The position numbers and the translations under genes are program-made. The notes beneath the pieces were generated by a model. It did not search any database and was not told where the DNA came from. It was given only the letters and a program-made list of their open reading frames with translations. 40,591 nt of DNA from Lachnospiraceae bacterium UBA3386 (lineage in GTDB: Bacteria; Bacillota; Clostridia; Lachnospirales; Lachnospiraceae). The stretch is taken from NCBI GenBank assembly GCA_002358875.1, contig DEPS01000143.1, positions 1 through 40,591 of the forward strand, in the 5' to 3' direction. This document shows, one piece after another, positions 1 through 7,812 of the stretch. The first letter of the stretch is position 1. Each line of letters starts with the position of its first letter.

Positions 1-263
1 CTGCCGCCGGAGTCGTCTCCATCGCCGCCGGAGTCGTCGCCATCATCATTATCCGAGTCATTGCCGTCTTCTTTAGCCGGCTCATCGGTGGCTCCGTCTG
101 AGCTGCGACTGTTATCATCTTCCCCTGTTTCATCCTGTCCTTCCACAAGAGAACCGGAAGCCGCAAACGTCGTCATGACAGGGGTAGAGACAGTCAATGC
201 AGCACTTATGGCCGCTGCTGTGATATAGATACCTGTCTTTTTCAAAAGTTCAAGCCGTTTCAA
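1..263 (-). CDS. Secreted acidic low-complexity protein, N-terminal part (3' end outside window)
   Basis: The reading frame opens at a TTG (261-263) preceded by AGAGGAG at 274-280, which lies inside the end of the upstream kinase-like gene, so translation is probably coupled. The product begins with a basic n-region (KRLELLKKTG), a hydrophobic stretch and a likely signal peptidase site near TTFAAS (about residue 38). What follows is rich in Asp, Glu, Gly and Ser and ends in GDDSGGD units; the DNA coding them is a 21-bp tandem repeat at about 3-44. This is typical of a flexible linker of a surface or secreted protein, with the functional domain beyond the window edge. No function can be assigned. 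The signal peptide and start are well supported; everything downstream is unseen. Confidence 0.75.
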   Translation of the reverse strand, partial: MKRLELLKKTGIYITAAAISAALTVSTPVMTTFAASGSLVEGQDETGEDDNSRSSDGATDEPAKEDGNDSDNDDGDDSGGDGDDSGG

Positions 264-268
264 TTTGT

Positions 269-916
269 TTATACTCCTCTTTTGCTTTCAAAGTCCTCAA
301 TCAGCTGAGTGAGCAGATGTACAGTTCCGTCAATCCCAAGAACAGATGAATCGAAGGTGAAATCATATGTATCCGCCCTGCCCCATTTACCGGAAGCGTA
401 ATAATTGTAATAGCTCTGACGCTGACGGTCAATTTTCTGTATATAGTCCGTAATACGCTTGCCGGCCTGTTCTTTTTCATTATATTCGGGGTAGCTCTTT
501 ACGCGCTCAATTCGGAATTCTTCTGAAGCGTGGATGAAGATGTTAAGTACATTGTCTCTGTCCGAGAGCGCTTCGTCGGCGCAGCGTCCGATAAAAACAC
601 AGGGCCCCTTGTCTGCCAGTGATTTGATTGTATCGAACTGTGCCAGAAATACTTTCTGACTTAGCGGCATATCTGTAAAGGCCGCAGCGGCGCCATGTCC
701 GAAGGAGTATGTGTCCATGACAAGGTTGTATAAAAAAGAGCTTGTGGGGCGCTCGTCTTCGCGCTGAATGATCTCCTTGCAGAAGCCGCTTTCTTTTGCT
801 ACATGGGCAAGCAGGTCTCTGTCGTAAAACTTGATTCCATAGTGATCCGCGATTTTCTGTCCGATTTCGCGGCCGCCGGAGCCATACTGTCTGCCGATCG
901 TTAAAATGGTCTTCAT
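269..916 (-). CDS. Cytidylate kinase-like family protein
   Basis: The 215-residue protein opens with TILTIGRQYGSGGREIG, the glycine-rich nucleotide-binding loop of the cytidylate kinase-like family (Cytidylate_kin2 type), followed by FYDRDLL, a second family signature. The loop has GSGGR where true CMP kinases have GSGKS. Members are common in Clostridia and are annotated as kinases by homology, but the substrate is generally not established; it is not the housekeeping Cmk. The ATG at 916 has AGAGGT about 6 bases upstream. A promoter candidate lies at 996-1024. Its 3' end carries the ribosome binding site of the next, secreted-protein gene, and the stop at 269-271 is 5 bases before that start, so the two are probably cotranscribed. 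Confidence 0.85.
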   Translation of the reverse strand: MKTILTIGRQYGSGGREIGQKIADHYGIKFYDRDLLAHVAKESGFCKEIIQREDERPTSSFLYNLVMDTYSFGHGAAAAFTDMPLSQKVFLAQFDTIKSLADKGPCVFIGRCADEALSDRDNVLNIFIHASEEFRIERVKSYPEYNEKEQAGKRITDYIQKIDRQRQSYYNYYASGKWGRADTYDFTFDSSVLGIDGTVHLLTQLIEDFESKRGV

Positions 917-958
917 ACGTCACCTCTTTATAAGGCAGCGAGCTGCCATAAAATCGAT

Positions 959-978
959 TTTGCACGCCTGCATGAATG
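959..978. repeat. Relic of the ~60-bp palindromic intergenic repeat
   Basis: Twenty bases here match 19 of 20 bases in the middle of the repeat copy at 15108-15168 (the part around CGCCTGCATGAATG), in the same sense as that copy read on the minus strand. The flanking arms with TGTACGGCT are not present, so this looks like a decayed or truncated copy in the leader of the kinase-like gene. Confidence 0.5.
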
Positions 979-995
979 AAAATTAAACCACTATA

Positions 996-1024
996 AGAAT
1001 ACTATCCTTGCACAGAAAATGCAA
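996..1024 (-). promoter_or_regulatory. Sigma-A type promoter for the cytidylate kinase-like gene
   Basis: On the minus strand TTGCAT (1019-1024) and TATTCT (996-1001) are separated by exactly 17 bases. Each differs from consensus at two positions. It sits about 80 bases before the ATG at 916, in the only sizeable gap after rluD. The transcript leader would contain the relic repeat at 959-978 and a GGCAGC-GA-GCTGCC-type hairpin near 934-947. Confidence 0.55.
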
Positions 1025-1062
1025 ATAAAAACCTTATAAATTAGTACAAACTGCTGATAATG

Positions 1063-1076
1063 ATAGGACATCCTAT
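1063..1076. repeat. 14-bp perfect palindrome overlapping the rluD stop codon
   Basis: ATAGGA-CA-TCCTAT reads identically on both strands and spans the TAG stop (1073-1075) of the pseudouridine synthase gene. There is no T-run on the minus-strand side, so it is not a standard intrinsic terminator. It could be a protein-binding site or simply chance. Confidence 0.35.
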
Positions 1077-2125
1077 GTCACAGGATCCTTTTTTGATTCT
1101 GCTGACAGTCTGTCAAGGATTTTTTGAAAATATTCGGGCAGCGGGGCCTTTGTTTCTATGTACTCTCCCGTCACAGGGTGGACAAAGCCAAGGATCCTGG
1201 CGTGAAGACACTGCCCGCAGGTATGGAAAGGACTTTTTTTACGGCTTCCGTAGACTGTGTCGCCCAGCAGAGGATGCTTTGCCCATGCCATATGAACCCG
1301 GATCTGGTGGGTACGGCCGGTTTCCAGCCTGCATTCGATATGGGTATAGTCGCCGAAGCGCTGAAGCACCCGAATATGGGTGACAGCAGTTTTTCCGTCC
1401 GGACGGACGGCCATTTTTTTTCGGTCAAAGGGATCACGGCCGATGGGCTGTGAGATCACAAAGGAGTCCTCCCTGATGTTCCCCAGCACGATCGCATTAT
1501 ACCTGCGCACGATGGTATGCTGGGCAAGCTGCAAAGCTATGGAACGGTGGGCGGCGTCATTTTTGCAGATGATAAGACTTCCGGTCGTATCCTTATCGAT
1601 CCTGTGGACGATTCCCGGGCGGAGCACACCGTTAATACCCGAAAGAGAGCCGCTGCAGTGGTACAGGACGGCATTGACCAGAGTTCCGGTATAATGACCC
1701 GCAGCAGGGTGCACGACCATATCCTTTGGTTTATTGACTATCAGAACATCATTGTCTTCATACAGGATATCCAGAGGAATATTTTCCGGAGAAATATCGG
1801 GCAGCATTCGGACCGGAAGGACGACCGTAATACTCTCCCCTCCCGCAACGCAGGTACTGGGTTTGATCGTACGGCCATCCATATGGACTGTCCCCTCTTT
1901 GATCAGTTTTTTCAGGTAGCTGCGCGACTGCCCCGGTATCCTCTTGGCAAGTATTTTGTCAATACGTTCCCCGGCTTCTTCTCTGTCTGTGATAAAAGTA
2001 AAAGCGTCACCTACGCAGGGATCTGAAAAAGAATCGTCGATTTCTTCGGGATCCGTATCACGGGGCATGGAGTACGCAGTGTCATACTGCGGACTGCCTT
2101 GCTGCAGGTCAGGATTATTATTCAT
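1073..2125 (-). CDS. rluD: RluA/RluD family 23S rRNA pseudouridine synthase
   Basis: The protein converts uridines to pseudouridine in RNA, most likely 23S rRNA. It has an S4 RNA-binding domain (about residues 47-105, RIDKILAKR...SYLKKLIKEG), then the catalytic domain with HRIDKDTTG, where Asp177 is the expected catalytic residue, followed by GRTHQIRVH near the C-terminus, typical of the RluA family. At 350 residues it is longer than the usual 300-320 because of about 45 unrelated polar N-terminal residues. The ATG at 2125 has AGAGGA 5 bases upstream. It starts 8 bases after lspA ends; lspA-rluD is a common pair in Firmicutes and is probably one transcript. Exact target site (RluD versus a paralogue) cannot be read from sequence. 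Confidence 0.92.
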   Translation of the reverse strand: MNNNPDLQQGSPQYDTAYSMPRDTDPEEIDDSFSDPCVGDAFTFITDREEAGERIDKILAKRIPGQSRSYLKKLIKEGTVHMDGRTIKPSTCVAGGESITVVLPVRMLPDISPENIPLDILYEDNDVLIVNKPKDMVVHPAAGHYTGTLVNAVLYHCSGSLSGINGVLRPGIVHRIDKDTTGSLIICKNDAAHRSIALQLAQHTIVRRYNAIVLGNIREDSFVISQPIGRDPFDRKKMAVRPDGKTAVTHIRVLQRFGDYTHIECRLETGRTHQIRVHMAWAKHPLLGDTVYGSRKKSPFHTCGQCLHARILGFVHPVTGEYIETKAPLPEYFQKILDRLSAESKKDPVT

Positions 2126-2133
2126 ATTTTCCT

Positions 2134-2685
2134 CTATAAATTTAAAAATGAAAAATCGTCTTCATCGCGATAATAGAAAAGCATCAGAAGTACCATTGCG
2201 AAGGTAGCGCATGTAATATAGATGTCCGCCACATTGAAGACCGGAAAATCGATCAGAGAGAAATAAATAAAATCACGCACATAAGAGAGTACAAGGCGGT
2301 CTATAAAATTGCCGACAGCTCCGGCACAGATCATAAGCAGGCAGATACGGACGGGCTTGTATCGAACATTTGCGGGGAGCCGTAAAAGGACAAAACCTAT
2401 CGCCAGGAGCGCTGCGGCGGTAATAAGGAAAAAGAAGATCTGTGCGTTCTGAAGGATCCCGAACGCAGCCCCGCGGTTCTGTACAAAAGTCAGTTCCAGT
2501 ACACCGGGAATCAGGATTATGTTCTGACCGTTTCCGAGTGTCTGTACAGCGATCCATTTGGTCAGCTGATCAAAGAGGATCAGGATGATAATTCCGGCGG
2601 CATCAATAAAAAAGTGATTCTTTTCAGAACCCGCATGTTCAGTCTTATTACGTAAAATCTGTTTTTTATCCATATGTTGATCCAT
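2134..2685 (-). CDS. lspA: Lipoprotein signal peptidase II
   Basis: LspA removes signal peptides from diacylglyceryl-modified prolipoproteins in the membrane. The 183-residue protein has about four transmembrane segments and the two catalytic aspartate motifs: GNFIDR (Asp129) and FNVADI (Asp154). It also has the conserved FVQNRGAAFG stretch. Start choice is uncertain: the ATG at 2685 and the in-frame ATG four codons later both lack a strong ribosome binding site. A strong terminator lies just upstream, so expression needs its own promoter or readthrough from sepF. A likely substrate is encoded nearby: the D,D-carboxypeptidase at 6258-7310 has a lipobox. Confidence 0.95.
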   Translation of the reverse strand: MDQHMDKKQILRNKTEHAGSEKNHFFIDAAGIIILILFDQLTKWIAVQTLGNGQNIILIPGVLELTFVQNRGAAFGILQNAQIFFFLITAAALLAIGFVLLRLPANVRYKPVRICLLMICAGAVGNFIDRLVLSYVRDFIYFSLIDFPVFNVADIYITCATFAMVLLMLFYYRDEDDFSFLNL

Positions 2686-2755
2686 AATTATTGCTTATTA
2701 TTACTTTTTACTGATCAGCGATCCCTGAATCTGCAATATGGGTTTGCTGAAGGCT

Positions 2756-2795
2756 TTTAAAAAAGCCATGGCAGTCTTTACACAGCCATGGCTCA
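2756..2795 (-). terminator. Intrinsic terminator after sepF
   Basis: On the minus strand AGCCATGGC (2785-2793) and GCCATGGCT (2764-2772) form a perfect 9-bp stem with a 12-base loop, followed directly by a run of six T. It lies about 30 bases downstream of the sepF stop and closes the HlyD-like/yggS/sepF unit before lspA. Confidence 0.85.
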
Positions 2796-2825
2796 GGGCA
2801 TTCATAATGCAGGTGAAAAAGCGTA

Positions 2826-3383
2826 TTATCTTCCCGAATAAGGCATGTCAAGGGACGCGCCGCCATCCTGGTCGGGCGATACAGGTGTAGAAATATCACC
2901 GCTGATATCTACTGTGGAAGGGGTGATGACAAAAATGTAGTGGGAAATCTTCATAATATTTCCCTGGACAGCATAGGAGGATCCGGAAATAAAATCCAGG
3001 ATACGCTGGGCGACTTCCACATCAAGGCCTTCAAGATTCAGGACAACGCTGCTCCCGGAAAGGATCAGGTCGGTGACGTCGCGGGCATCATTAACAGATG
3101 TCGGTTTGGCGATACAGACTTCCATGCTGGCTTCGCCTGTAAACTGACGCTTGGGCGGCCTTACCGGAGCTGCCCCGTCACGCTCGGGGACACTGCGCCT
3201 GCGCGTATTTCTGGGAACGGATGTGTTCTCAATATCTTCCATGCTGTCTTCCTCTCTTTCAAAAACCTGTTCTTCGTTTTCAGGAGCGCTTTCATAGATG
3301 TCGCGCTCTTCGCCTTCGTTCTCGTCTTCGTACATATCGTCATTAAACTTCATTGCATTGATGAGTTTGTCCATAACACTCAT
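2826..3383 (-). CDS. sepF: Cell division protein SepF
   Basis: SepF binds FtsZ and membranes and aligns Z-ring filaments in Gram-positive bacteria. The first 13 residues (MSVMDKLINAMKF) form the amphipathic membrane-targeting helix. An acidic, poorly conserved linker (about 14-80) follows. The SepF domain (about 86-165) includes KPTSVNDA, VVLNLEGLD and RILDFISGSSYA, all characteristic. The C-terminal 20 residues are unconserved. At 185 residues it is within the family range. The ATG at 3383 has GAGAGG upstream. It follows yggS after 36 bases; the yggS-sepF order is conserved in Firmicutes. A strong terminator follows. Confidence 0.95.
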   Translation of the reverse strand: MSVMDKLINAMKFNDDMYEDENEGEERDIYESAPENEEQVFEREEDSMEDIENTSVPRNTRRRSVPERDGAAPVRPPKRQFTGEASMEVCIAKPTSVNDARDVTDLILSGSSVVLNLEGLDVEVAQRILDFISGSSYAVQGNIMKISHYIFVITPSTVDISGDISTPVSPDQDGGASLDMPYSGR

Positions 3384-3419
3384 ATTCTGTACCTCTCTGA
3401 ATATATCATAAATTCCATA

Positions 3420-4118
3420 TTATAAAGAATAATTTCTGCTTCCAAAGATGGCTGTTCCGACACGGATATGGGTAGCGCCTTCCTCGATGGCGATCTCAAA
3501 ATCACCTGTCATACCCATTGATAAAATATGCATAGAAACATTATCAATGCATTGTCTGTTAATGTCAACAGCTAATTCCCGTATCTTCCTGAAAAAAACA
3601 CGGTTTGTCTGAGGATCATCCGTATACGGAGCGACCGTCATCAGTCCGCAGATTCGAATGCCCGGAAGAGGAGCAATCTCACGGACAAGAGGCAGTACCT
3701 GGTCATAGGAAAGACCGAATTTGCTCTCCTCTCCTGCCGCGTTGACTTCAAGGAGGATGTCCATGACTCTGCCGGCCTTCACAGCTTCTTTGCTGACAGT
3801 CTGTGCAAGCTGGGCGCTGTCCACACTGTGGATCATGACCGCCTTATCCATAAGATACTTGACTTTATTGCGCTGCAGATGGCCTATCATGTGCCACTGT
3901 ATGTCTTTGGGAAGACGGGGAAACTTGTCATTGATCTCCTGGACACGGTTTTCACCAAAACAACGTTGCCCGGCATCATAGGCCTGCTGAAGATCTTCGA
4001 CAGGCATGGTCTTGGTGACGCAGATCAGAGTCACCTCGCTTCGATCCCTTCCAGCCCTCTCACACGCTTTTTTAATGCGTTGTTCAACGGAAAGTATGTT
4101 CTCTGCAATCAACTTCAT
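3420..4118 (-). CDS. yggS: YggS/PLPBP family pyridoxal-phosphate homeostasis protein
   Basis: This 232-residue, single-domain fold-III PLP-binding protein buffers vitamin B6 and affects amino-acid metabolism; no enzymatic reaction is established for the family. Visible signatures are the PLP lysine in LICVTKT (Lys36), GENRVQE, WHMIGHLQRNK and the C-terminal MGMTGDFE...RVGTAIFG. The start is slightly odd: the ribosome binding site TTAGGAGG is only two bases from the ATG at 4118, while a TTG two codons inside (4112) is 8 bases away, so either may be used. It begins 6 bases after the HlyD-like gene ends and precedes sepF. Confidence 0.93.
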   Translation of the reverse strand: MKLIAENILSVEQRIKKACERAGRDRSEVTLICVTKTMPVEDLQQAYDAGQRCFGENRVQEINDKFPRLPKDIQWHMIGHLQRNKVKYLMDKAVMIHSVDSAQLAQTVSKEAVKAGRVMDILLEVNAAGEESKFGLSYDQVLPLVREIAPLPGIRICGLMTVAPYTDDPQTNRVFFRKIRELAVDINRQCIDNVSMHILSMGMTGDFEIAIEEGATHIRVGTAIFGSRNYSL

Positions 4119-4124
4119 TGCCTC

Positions 4125-5507
4125 CTAATAATTGTTAAAATGGATCGAATCCGCATACAGAACGACATAGTCGTATTCCTGAAGGCCGTACAGACTGTCT
4201 GTCTTGACAATACAGTAGTCTTTATTCCTTCTTTCAACATTTACCTGCCGGAAATCCGGATATCCTTTATTTATATAATACACTCCCTGAAGCTTTTCCT
4301 TTTTACCCAGGGTACACTGTTCTATGGAATTGGGACGCTCAAGGATCATTCCGTCCTTCAGAACGGAATTGTCAAGGTAGTACTCTGTTTCTGTCTCACT
4401 GTAGGGGACAGCCGGGACAAACCTGGTTCCTATATTCCCGTCTTCTTTATAGACTCTTGTAAGGACTCCCATCTGATTGTTGGAGCCCGGGAAGACGTAT
4501 TCCTTGGGGACGAGGAAAAAATCACCGTCCGTAATGGATGAGGCAGGGACCTTGAGCCCCATTTCCTCGTCAGGCAGGACTTCAATATCGACAAAACGGT
4601 CAGCGCAGAACTCTTCCATGGAATTTGAAAAACGAAGGTTCAGGATCCACTGATCATTACCGATATCTTTGCCTTCGACAAGGGCCCAGGAAGTTTCTCC
4701 GTTTTTTAAAAAACGAACCTCGACGTATTGATTGTCTATCAAAAGTTGTGCGGTCGCGGCGCTGTCAGCAAGAATCGCGACAGACCAGTTCTCATCCGTT
4801 ACGATCTTATAGACCGGATCTTTTACCTTAATGCTTTTTCCGTTTTCGAGCTGAAACTTTTTACAGTATGAGCTGTTAAAATCCTTCAGCGTAAGGCTGT
4901 CAAAGTCCTTTCCGACATAATTATCATAGGAATAAACGATGGAACCGCTGCTTTCCGCGTTTACCTCGTGCAGAGTCTTTGGTTTTTTCTTTTTTAAACC
5001 GGACAGAATGCTGCGGTTGCTGATTTTCTGGGCCTGACTGGATAGAGTGCTTTTATAATCGTAGATTGAATAAAATCTGGCCGGATCGAAATCTGAAGAA
5101 AACTGAATCGACCGATCCCGAAAATCTCTTTGATCCTTTTCAGAAAAAAAGCTTCCTGCACGTACGTCCGCAGCGGCGTAATCTCCGATCTCTCCTTTTT
5201 CGTCCACTGAATAGGCAAGGCTGCCTGCCCTGATACGGTTCCCTTCGCAGTTATAATAATTGACAGTACCGGTGTAGAGGCTTTCGACAACGCTTTCCTC
5301 CCGGAGGGCGATTCCCTGGTAACGGACGCTTTCAGTAAGTCTGCCCATGCGTACTTCATACACCTCAGTCTTTTTTGAAGTGGCATACAGAGCGATGGAA
5401 AACAGAATATAGACCAGTATGATAAAAAAAACGACTGTGCTTATATCAATATGCACCGGCAGTGAAAGCAGACCCTGTTTTTCTCTTCTGTTCTCTTCCA
5501 TCTGCAA
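4125..5507 (-). CDS. HlyD-family membrane-anchored adaptor-like protein
   Basis: A 460-residue protein with one N-terminal transmembrane helix (about residues 22-43, VVFFIILVYILFSIAL) and a long extracytoplasmic part. The region after the helix (TEVYEVRMGRLTESVRYQGIALREE) resembles the first lipoyl/barrel half of HlyD-type adaptors, and such proteins are annotated as HlyD family efflux adaptor in Clostridia. No ABC transporter or outer-membrane partner is encoded nearby. Its constant position upstream of yggS and sepF suggests a role at the division site or cell envelope, but this is inference. The start is a TTG at 5507 (GAGGT about 7 bases upstream); an ATG two codons later is an alternative. 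It is probably the first gene of the operon ending at the sepF terminator. Confidence 0.7.
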   Translation of the reverse strand: MQMEENRREKQGLLSLPVHIDISTVVFFIILVYILFSIALYATSKKTEVYEVRMGRLTESVRYQGIALREESVVESLYTGTVNYYNCEGNRIRAGSLAYSVDEKGEIGDYAAADVRAGSFFSEKDQRDFRDRSIQFSSDFDPARFYSIYDYKSTLSSQAQKISNRSILSGLKKKKPKTLHEVNAESSGSIVYSYDNYVGKDFDSLTLKDFNSSYCKKFQLENGKSIKVKDPVYKIVTDENWSVAILADSAATAQLLIDNQYVEVRFLKNGETSWALVEGKDIGNDQWILNLRFSNSMEEFCADRFVDIEVLPDEEMGLKVPASSITDGDFFLVPKEYVFPGSNNQMGVLTRVYKEDGNIGTRFVPAVPYSETETEYYLDNSVLKDGMILERPNSIEQCTLGKKEKLQGVYYINKGYPDFRQVNVERRNKDYCIVKTDSLYGLQEYDYVVLYADSIHFNNY

Positions 5508-5586
5508 ATTTAAACCTCATGTAATATTCAAAACTTGTTGGGATCAACGAAGCGCGTGACGCTCAGGCGGCACCGATTCGAGTTTG

Positions 5587-5615
5587 AAAAAATCGGCGCA
5601 TCAGCGCGATTTTTT
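5587..5615 (-). terminator. Intrinsic terminator after the small P-loop gene
   Basis: AAAAAATCG-CGC and GCGCCGATTTTTT (minus strand) form a 12-bp stem with a single bulge and a TGAT loop, ending in a T-run. Being A-flanked on the other side it could act in both directions. A second, A/T-rich hairpin (CTTTTTT-CTAAG-AAAAAAG) lies just upstream in the transcript at 5619-5637. The remaining gap (5508-5586) contains only short GC-rich inverted repeats and no convincing promoter. Confidence 0.75.
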
Positions 5616-5673
5616 ATACTTTTTTCTTAGAAAAAAGCGGGCAGCGGCCCTGCCCCTGCCCACTTGTTATTTA

Positions 5674-6093
5674 TTAAAGAGATACGATGACATATTTCCT
5701 GAGGCCCTCGGGAATCTCATGTTCGTCCAGAGAAACACTCACGTAAAAATCAACTTCAAATTTGCTGCTCAGTTTCTGCAGCCTTTCGATGGAATCTGCA
5801 ATGTCCTTCGTTTCAAGGTGGGAAAGCTTAAGGAAACTGTCAAAATACATCTGTTCAAGATCGTGATCCTGAGAGATTATGCCGCTGACAAAGCCAAGAA
5901 ACTGATCGTTGTTACCGATCATATAGTCATTTACATTGATCAGGCGGATCCTGTTGTTGAGCTCGTACATGTGCTGGGAGCTCTTGTCAAGATAACAGAT
6001 GTTTCCAAGGCTGTTCTTGATCTCACTGTTGACTTTGTCCAGCATCCACTTTGTTTTTCCTTTACCCTTGTTGCCGATGATCAGATGAACCAT
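5674..6093 (-). CDS. Small P-loop protein of unknown function
   Basis: The frame stays open further upstream to 6150, but the ATG at 6093 has AGGAGG 9 bases before it and gives a product beginning MVHLIIGNKGKGKT, a canonical Walker A loop (residues 7-14). A possible Walker B strand is FYVSVSLDE (about 116-124). At 139 residues it is much shorter than known ATPase families, and it lacks membrane segments or a DNA-binding motif I can see. The middle part (residues 40-105) is polar and helical. It is a single-gene transcript: a good promoter upstream and a terminator downstream. I do not recognise a characterised family; some relatives may carry a misleading PilT-type name. Confidence 0.75.
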   Translation of the reverse strand: MVHLIIGNKGKGKTKWMLDKVNSEIKNSLGNICYLDKSSQHMYELNNRIRLINVNDYMIGNNDQFLGFVSGIISQDHDLEQMYFDSFLKLSHLETKDIADSIERLQKLSSKFEVDFYVSVSLDEHEIPEGLRKYVIVSL

Positions 6094-6217
6094 TTGACGA
6101 TACCTCCTAAAAACAAGTAAACATGGCAGATGATCAAAAATGATCTCCAAGTTATCTACGTATAAAAAGTTGAACCGTGTAAAAAAACCGGCCAGTGATT
6201 GACCTAAAACGAATTAT

Positions 6218-6246
6218 ATTATAGTTGAAAACGGGGTAAATTACAA
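6218..6246 (-). promoter_or_regulatory. Strong sigma-A type promoter for the small P-loop gene
   Basis: TTGTAA (6241-6246) and TATAAT (6218-6223) are spaced by exactly 17 bases on the minus strand, the -10 being perfect. The start codon at 6093 lies about 125 bases downstream, leaving a long untranslated leader with a GGTCAATCACTGGCCGG segment followed by a T-run; I could not fold this into a convincing hairpin. Confidence 0.75.
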
Positions 6247-6257
6247 TTAAATAAATA

Positions 6258-7310
6258 TTAAGAGTTGGGCTGGCTGTCTGTTTTCGAGTTATAATCTTTT
6301 TCCTGACGAAGAAGGATGTTCATACTTTCATACAGGCTTGCATGATCGGGTGCCCCGAATATCTCGGAAATGAATTCCCTGCCCTCCGCATTCTTTGACA
6401 GGATGATCAGGCAGCTTCCTGCCTGGTCGGTTGTGCCGGTCTTTCCTCCCAGGACGCGGATGGTCGAAGGAGGTCTTACGCTTCCGATCAGGTAGTTGTC
6501 GGTGGAAGGAATCTCGATATGCCGCGCCTCTTTGTTCTTAGAGTAGAAGGTCGTGGCGTAATAGCTCTGATCCATTAGTCTGCGGAATTCCGGATACTTT
6601 ATACATTCTCTGAAGATCAGGTAAAGATCGTAGGGGGTCGTATAATGGTTATCGTCGTGCAGCCCGTGCGGATTGACAAAATGTGTATTCAGCGCTCCGA
6701 TGCTCTGCGCCTCCTTATTCATCATCCGGATAAAATTGTCATAACCATTTCCGACGCTTTCCGCTATCAGTATGGCCGCATCGTTCGCTGAATAGACCAT
6801 CAGGTAATTCAGTGCCTGCTCCAGAGTCATTGTATCGCCCTTTTCGATGCCTATCCGCTGTGCCTCCCACTCGAGCTGGCCGAGCCTTGAGGATGCGGTG
6901 AGAACCTGGTCCATTTTGCCGTATTTGATGGCAAGGAGGGCGGTCATGATTTTTGTCATGCTCGCGGGATAGAGTTTTTCGGTGATGTTCTCTTCAATCA
7001 GAGTCCTTCCGCCGTCTAGATCATAAAGCGCCGCGCCTTTTACGGAACCGATATTCAGAGAGGCTCCCTCACCTGGTACAGCGAGGACTTCTTTCTCCGT
7101 GTAAAGGCTGGCGTAACTGCTGAAGTCAACTGTGACTGCAGTCATCGAATAGGCTTTTTTATTGATATTATCGCTGTATGAAGAGATGTAACCACGGCTT
7201 AAGCTGCAGCCGCAGATCATAAAGGCAGCAGTAACGGCCGCCAGACAGCCGGCAATACGGATAGCAATACTGCTGCCTCCGTGCTTTACATTCGTACTTT
7301 TTTCTGACAA
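6258..7310 (-). CDS. D-alanyl-D-alanine carboxypeptidase, S11 family, predicted lipoprotein
   Basis: This low-molecular-weight penicillin-binding protein trims the terminal D-Ala of peptidoglycan pentapeptides. The catalytic triad of motifs is intact: SMTK (Ser117, Lys120), SAN (174-176) and KTG (290-292). A hydrophobic N-terminus ends in MICGC, a plausible lipobox with Cys35 as the lipidated residue, so it may be a lipoprotein rather than anchored by the C-terminal amphipathic helix of DacA; the C-terminal PBP5-type domain is absent. The start is TTG (7308-7310) with AAGGAAG 6 bases upstream. It follows mgsA after 44 bases, at the end of the wall-elongation cluster. A homologous sporulation enzyme (DacB/DacF-like) is the main alternative. 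Confidence 0.9.
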   Translation of the reverse strand: MSEKSTNVKHGGSSIAIRIAGCLAAVTAAFMICGCSLSRGYISSYSDNINKKAYSMTAVTVDFSSYASLYTEKEVLAVPGEGASLNIGSVKGAALYDLDGGRTLIEENITEKLYPASMTKIMTALLAIKYGKMDQVLTASSRLGQLEWEAQRIGIEKGDTMTLEQALNYLMVYSANDAAILIAESVGNGYDNFIRMMNKEAQSIGALNTHFVNPHGLHDDNHYTTPYDLYLIFRECIKYPEFRRLMDQSYYATTFYSKNKEARHIEIPSTDNYLIGSVRPPSTIRVLGGKTGTTDQAGSCLIILSKNAEGREFISEIFGAPDHASLYESMNILLRQEKDYNSKTDSQPNS

Positions 7311-7354
7311 GATATTCTTCCTTAAATGTGTGCTTCCTGATTACGATTAAAAGT

Positions 7355-7750
7355 TCACTTATATAAGTCGCGCCATTCCATGTCACCGCGGTCAAGAGAC
7401 TTGATCAAAAGCTCCGCTGTAGCCAGGTTTGTAGCAAGGGGAATATTGTGCATGTCACAGAGACGTACGACGATATTGACATCCGGCTCGTGGCGTTTTG
7501 CGGTCAGCGGATCCCGCAGAAAGATGACCAGATCGATCTCATTATGTTCGATCTGGGCGCCAATCTGCTGCATCCCTCCCAGGTGGCCGGCAAGAAGCTT
7601 GTAGATCGAGAGATTTGTAACTTCCTCGATAAGCCGTCCGGTCGTGCCGGTGGCACAGACTTCATTTTTTGCGAGGATTCCTCTGTATGCGATGCAGAAG
7701 TTCTGCATCAGTTTTTTCTTTGCGTCATGCGCGATCAATGCTATTTTCAT
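7355..7750 (-). CDS. mgsA: Methylglyoxal synthase
   Basis: MgsA converts dihydroxyacetone phosphate to methylglyoxal and phosphate, bypassing lower glycolysis when phosphate is short. The 131-residue protein contains ALIAHDAKK, ATGTTGRLIE (phosphate-binding loop), HLGGMQQIGAQI and LVIFLRDPLT with the catalytic aspartate, then HEPDVNIVVRLCD and IPLATNLATAE. It is a little shorter than the E. coli enzyme at both ends but has the full core. The ATG at 7750 has GGGGGT upstream. It sits 62 bases downstream of rodA; the rodA-mgsA neighbourhood is common in Clostridia, though the biological link is not clear. Confidence 0.96.
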   Translation of the reverse strand: MKIALIAHDAKKKLMQNFCIAYRGILAKNEVCATGTTGRLIEEVTNLSIYKLLAGHLGGMQQIGAQIEHNEIDLVIFLRDPLTAKRHEPDVNIVVRLCDMHNIPLATNLATAELLIKSLDRGDMEWRDLYK

Positions 7751-7812
7751 CCGTTACCCCCATTTCCTTGTCCAAAAGTTTTGTATTTGAGTATACAGAT
7801 TTACAAACAAGT

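Noticed and set aside
2708..2899. 63-codon minus-strand frame over the sepF end and terminator
   Set aside because: It overlaps sepF in another frame and runs through the terminator hairpin.
5515..5560. Promoter before the HlyD-like gene (TTGATC with TATTAC)
   Set aside because: The spacing is only 15 bases, too short for a confident call.
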